From the NCBI GenBank assembly GCA_029204225.1, contig CM055094.1:21690346-21754345 (forward strand): a DNA stretch of 64,000 bases. Reading direction: 5' to 3'. A program made the translations under genes and the position numbers. Source of the DNA: Diphasiastrum complanatum. Taxonomy: Eukaryota; Streptophyta; Lycopodiopsida; Lycopodiales; Lycopodiaceae. Shown here piece by piece: positions 59,821 to 64,000 of this stretch. The stretch's first letter is position 1. Each line of letters starts with the position of its first letter. The notes under the pieces were generated by a model. It did not search any database, had not been told where the DNA came from, and saw only the letters and a program-made list of their open reading frames with translations.

Positions 59821-60829
59821 TTTCATCCTTTACTCTTAAATGCACCATAATGCTACTCCCTTACAGGCCATAACTTCTTCACCGTAGCTCGGAACTGGGT
59901 CATGTTGGGTGTCGTTGAGAAAGCTCTCGTCAAGGGCTTTCTAATGGCACCGTAATCGTCTCTATCCGAGCTGCCGTTCAAAAGTTACACTGTTTTTTTG
60001 TTGAGTTGCATACTATACTACAAATAAAATGGCTTCTTTACGGGCTGCCCCGACGCAAAATTGTAGTTCTTTTAAAAAGAAAAGAAAATCAATTTGAAGG
60101 AGCTACGATACGTAGATTTCAAATTTGAGTGTTTTGATTGGACCATGTGGAAGAAACTTTTGAGAAAAAAAATAAAAGGTATGTTTTTGAAAGGCCCCTT
60201 TTGTGCTCAAATTTTCTGTAATGGTTGATAAGTTGGATTCACATTTACATCATGAAGCAAATAGTCTTATAAGTTTTGTGTTCAAGTGGATCGGAAGCTC
60301 GCTCCAATGGATGTTGAGATTAATATATCATGCTATCTCTAGCCTAACAACCACACACTAGATGTTTGGATCCAGAAAATATTCACACAAAGGGACATCA
60401 CACATCAATATTAATCTACTTTCACCTTTTATTTCGTCACATCTCTTCATGCTTATGCGACATGAAAATCTCCCTTCAAACAAACCTGTGAATGTGCCTT
60501 TCCTGTTGCCTTAATTTCTCATGCACTACCTTTGTCTTGGGCAACTAAAATGTGATACAATTGGGACCTTTTCTCATGCTTATCTTTCTCCTATTCTTGG
60601 ACAAGTAAAATTTGATTGTTGTAAGGGGGGTGGGTGTATATAATAGATGGCTATGAGTGTGAAAGGGGCATGGATTATTCTTGACTTTGAAATGAATGGA
60701 GGGCGGGCTTATTCAAGTCACCTAGAGAATGGTCACAAGTTCTCCTTAAGGATGGGATGCTCTATACATATGACTACAATGCCTCAACGTCTAACCCGAA
60801 ATAGTACAAATAGAATGCAATGCATGGAA

Positions 60830-60872
<43 letters not shown>

Positions 60873-60879
60873 ATTATCG
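59821..60879. repeat. Block T, right arm (inverted)
   Basis: Reverse complement of 571-1,590 with a G-rich tract at 60,625. The 52-codon ORF starts at 60,647 but is frameshifted near 60,746 by a missing T. Confidence 0.88.
60832..60870. repeat. (CT)n, about 39 bp
   Basis: Lies 9 bp upstream of the D start codon. Confidence 0.95.
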
Positions 60880-62419
60880 ATGTTCTCTGTCCTTCGTCAT
60901 TTACAGGAGGCTGAAGAGTCTCAGAAAAGGATTGTTGATCCAACATCGGCTTAGGAAGATGGAGCAGGACCTAGAAATGAACAAAGTATCGGCGGCTGAG
61001 AAAATCCGTTTTGCCAAAATATCAGAAACTACGAAATCTATATGCGGAAGAGATTTGGAGGCACATGATATCAGTAATTCGATTCTGGTAGGACGCAAAG
61101 ACGCGGACAAGTGAGTTCCAACGACGGCATCTAATTTGATCGGGAGCTCTTCTCAGCCAGAATTAATGGCGTCTACCGGTTGGAGAGCTCTAGTCCTCAA
61201 AGATACGCACGTGAATGAAAGGCTCGAGCAAGCACCAAAGCAAGTCCAGAATGCTCCTTCTTTCGACCCAAGATTTCGTAGAAGACGAGCATGGAGATCG
61301 GAAGACAACATATCAGCATATCCTTGCAACTTTGCGATAATAGATGGCTCGTTCTCTTCTCAGAAGGAATGTCATACATCAATCAATAATTTCTAGGAAC
61401 TGAGTTCCGACTCTCGCGATCCTACAATCCAGCTACAACACAAGTTCTGCCAGTTTCTGATGACTGTCATGGGCCAAAGGTTTGAGCAAGATCCACAATT
61501 TTCCATCAATCCCAACAAAGCGGTCCTTCGCATGGAGGATACCAGGATCTATGTACGGATTCAATACTTTCCTGCAGACTCCATACATATCTTCGAAGAA
61601 ATGTGCACTTCAGGATTTATCATCAATGCTGATGAGGGTTACATGTACACCCAGAGATCAAAAGCATTTACTGGTCGAAGACAAATACTGACTCGAAACT
61701 GCTTCAACCGGCTACGTGAGCAAAATCATAAGCATGCCAGTAATTCGACTCTGATAGGACGAAAAGATGGGAAAAAGTCGGTTCCAACGATGGCATCTAA
61801 TTCGATCGGGAGCTTTTCTCAGCCAGATTTAATTGCGTCGACCGGTTGGAGAGCTCCATTCCTCAAAGATACGAACGTCTATGAAATGCTTGATCAATCA
61901 CCAAAGCAAATTCAGAATGATCCTTCTTTCGACCCAAGTTTTCGTAGAAGACGAGCGCTAGCATGGAGATCGGAAGACAACATATCAGCATATCCTTGCA
62001 ACTTTGCGATAATAGATGGCTCGTTCTCTTCTCAGAAGGAATGTCATACATCCATCAAGAATTTTTGCAAATTAACTTCCGATTCTGACGATCCTACAAT
62101 CAAGCTACAACACAAGTTCTGCCAGTTTCTGATGACTGTCATGGGCCGAAGGTTTGAGCAAGATCCCCAATTTTCAATCAATCCCAACAAACCGGCGCTT
62201 CACATGGAGGATACCAGGATCTACTTACGGATACAATACTTTCCTGCAGACTCCATACAAATCTTCGAAGAGATGTGCACTTCAGGCTTTATCATCAATG
62301 CTGATAAGGCTTACACCCAGAGATCAAAAGCACTTGCTGGTCGAAGACAAATGCTGACTCGAACCTGCTCCAAGTGGCTGCACGAGCAATATCATAAGCA
62401 TGATGCCCACTATTCCTGA
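60880..62419 (+). pseudogene. D gene, right-arm copy (best preserved, unknown family)
   Basis: ATG at 60,880. A 20-bp loss removes the hydrophobic N-terminus and shifts frame, but from about 60,907 one frame runs to the stop at 62,417, broken only by TGA (61,112) and TAG (61,394). The basic helical region (60,907-61,072) is followed by two modules with an exact 666-bp period (61,073 and 61,739). Each module has SN-S-LxGRKD, ASTGWRA, NISAYPCNFAIIDGSFSSQK, HKFCQFLMTVMG and MCTSGFIINAD. The absence of other stops and the codon-length period argue that it was a real gene of about 520 codons. Family not recognised. Confidence 0.65.
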
Positions 62420-64000
62420 ACAAATGTTATGAAGAAAATCCTTTAGGCGCAATTTTTTGAATTGAGTACATTGAAAACATCAACATTTGATGATTGGAGC
62501 TTTTAAGATTGACCATTATAGTCATCTAGGGCCAATGTATATGGCACTCAACTGCTAATCTATCTCTCCACTGCTTTTGAAATGTCCACTTTAGTTCATA
62601 ATCTATGATCTAGATATACCTTCTCGTTGTGTATATATATATGTTCTCATTGTTGATATTTGATTTAATGTATTAAATGAACATTGAATGCTCATTAAAT
62701 CAAAATCAACAATAATTAGGTTACACATATTCTGTTCAAAAAATATTTAGACACACAATGAAAATATCATATCGACAAGAGGGAACATATCACGGCAAAA
62801 GGACTAGACAGAAATTGTTTGTTCGTGATCATCCATCCAAAGTAGGTGCACCACTTCCAAATTCTAATGTTACTCCAAGCCTTTTTGTGAGACTACTAAT
62901 ATTTTTGGAAAACACATGTTCTTCATATTCCAAGCATGCTCAGCATACCTCCAAGCACATAGCAAAGTAAACCGTACATCTTCTTTCCTTGCCCTACTTG
63001 TTGGTCTTCATCTCGTATGGTAAGTACTCGACCCTTGATTGTTCCTTTAAATAAGAGCTTTTTGCTATAGTTTCAAGAGAGAAGCTTCCTGTGAAAGGGT
63101 CAACTTGGGAGTAGCTTAATATATTGATGTCATTTCAAATCATGATAGCTTCATGGTTGTCACTCAAAATAATAGTAAACTGTTTGGTAACTTGGGGTAG
63201 CCTGATATGTAGCTAGGCAACTAAACAACAAATCACCTCTAGATGGCTTCACAAGCTTGTCTAACTCATTCTTATAATTACTACCATTGCGTCTAACTTG
63301 CCAAATGCTAGGTGTAAAAGTATTTGACAAATGCACAACTCTTTACTCTCCAAGTCTTAAGACTTACCAAGTGTTGTTTGTAGCTCATACTAGATGCTTT
63401 GAGAAGTTATATTAAGAATTGGGGGGGGGGGGGGGGGGGTTATCGCAAAGAATCCGATCTTGCCAAATACTAGGTGTAAAAGTGTTTGACATATTCGTAA
63501 CTCTTTACTCTCCAAGTGTGGTTTTTAGCTCATAGTACATGCTTTGAGAATAATGTTACTGGTTATATTAATTTGGGGGCATTGCAAAGAATCAAACTTG
63601 AGTGTACAAGCCCAACTCAAGTGCAGACACCAACTCACCACACATGGGAAGATCATTAAATTTGAATTTGGAGAAAAATCAAAGTTAAAAAAAATGAAAA
63701 ACTATTTCTCCTTAGAGGCATTGTGGTCATCATCTAGACGAGCTGTGCTTGCTTGAATCAATAGAAACAAAGAAAATAATAATAACGAGTTTTTATCCTA
63801 TTAATGCACCAATAATATATAAATATAATTGAATTAAATGGGAAGATTATAATATTTATCGCTTCATTTAAACATTGATCTACTCATTTCAATGATTTCG
63901 TTCAAATTCAAATTCCAATGATTTGTAAAGTGTGAATGAATGCAATGTAACTTGCATATGTTTGGAACATAGCATAGATTCATTATATGCTTTTTAACTA
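62420..64000. repeat. Outer inverted-repeat arm, right
   Basis: Reverse complement of 26,013-27,428, plus 62,420-62,560 present only here (sequence between D and the arm). The window ends inside the arm. Open frames such as 62,758-62,970 mirror those at 26-238 and 27,034-27,246. Confidence 0.9.
63421..63439. repeat. Poly-G tract, 19 G
   Basis: The left-arm counterpart at 26,576 is only C7-G-C4. Confidence 0.95.

Noticed and set aside
60895-60908. Intron acceptor upstream of the D body
   Set aside because: The inner copy shows uninterrupted coding there; the site is created by a 20-bp deletion.

Overview
This window looks like repeat-dense, AT-rich nuclear DNA of a land plant. Three observations support that: Ty1/copia and Ty3/gypsy retrotransposon pieces, one LTR element primed by the initiator-Met tRNA (TGGTATCAGAGC), and a decayed histone H3 whose loop 1 resembles plant centromeric H3 (CENH3). 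A reverse-transcriptase fragment resembles Penelope-like elements, which hints weakly at a non-flowering lineage; I cannot name the species. I found no intact conventional host gene, tRNA, rRNA or CRISPR array. Nearly every reading frame belongs to a mobile or amplified sequence, and most are broken.

The window is built from one set of blocks present in several copies and both orientations. In + order the blocks are: an outer arm; T (microsatellite (GA)n, poly-C tract and small ORFs); D (an unknown two-module gene, on the minus strand in this orientation); S/M (a TATA box, then an unknown protein with 12-aa repeats); a gypsy fragment; P/Q/R (an AT-rich tract); a deleted copia element with one LTR; U; an M 3' end; N (an unknown multi-exon gene, usually deleted); a CACGTG (G-box) array with TATA box; a minisatellite; and a second TATA box followed by the reverse-transcriptase fragment.

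Layout. 1-25,645 is a first array on +; it carries an inserted complete 3.7-kb LTR retrotransposon (5,401-9,145), the only full-length N gene (21,931-23,626) and the CENH3-like copy (24,357-24,743). 26,013-46,530 is a second + array; 29,193-40,803 is an almost exact direct copy of 9,252-20,842. 46,540-64,000 carries the same blocks in reverse, so 26,013-36,930 and 47,030-64,000 form a very large interrupted palindrome that runs off the right edge. The right arm holds the best D gene (60,880-62,419) and the longest copia ORF (53,213-53,935).

Interpretation (inference): the locus is either an ampliconic palindrome or a giant fold-back/chimeric element that has gathered retrotransposon parts, promoter-like arrays and host-derived sequence. 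Copies differ by discrete shared deletions (D, N and copia gag), so their order of origin can be worked out. The most notable items are the CENH3-like retrocopy, the D protein, the reverse-transcriptase fragment behind a G-box/TATA region, and the palindrome itself. All identity statements are by eye; no alignment was run.
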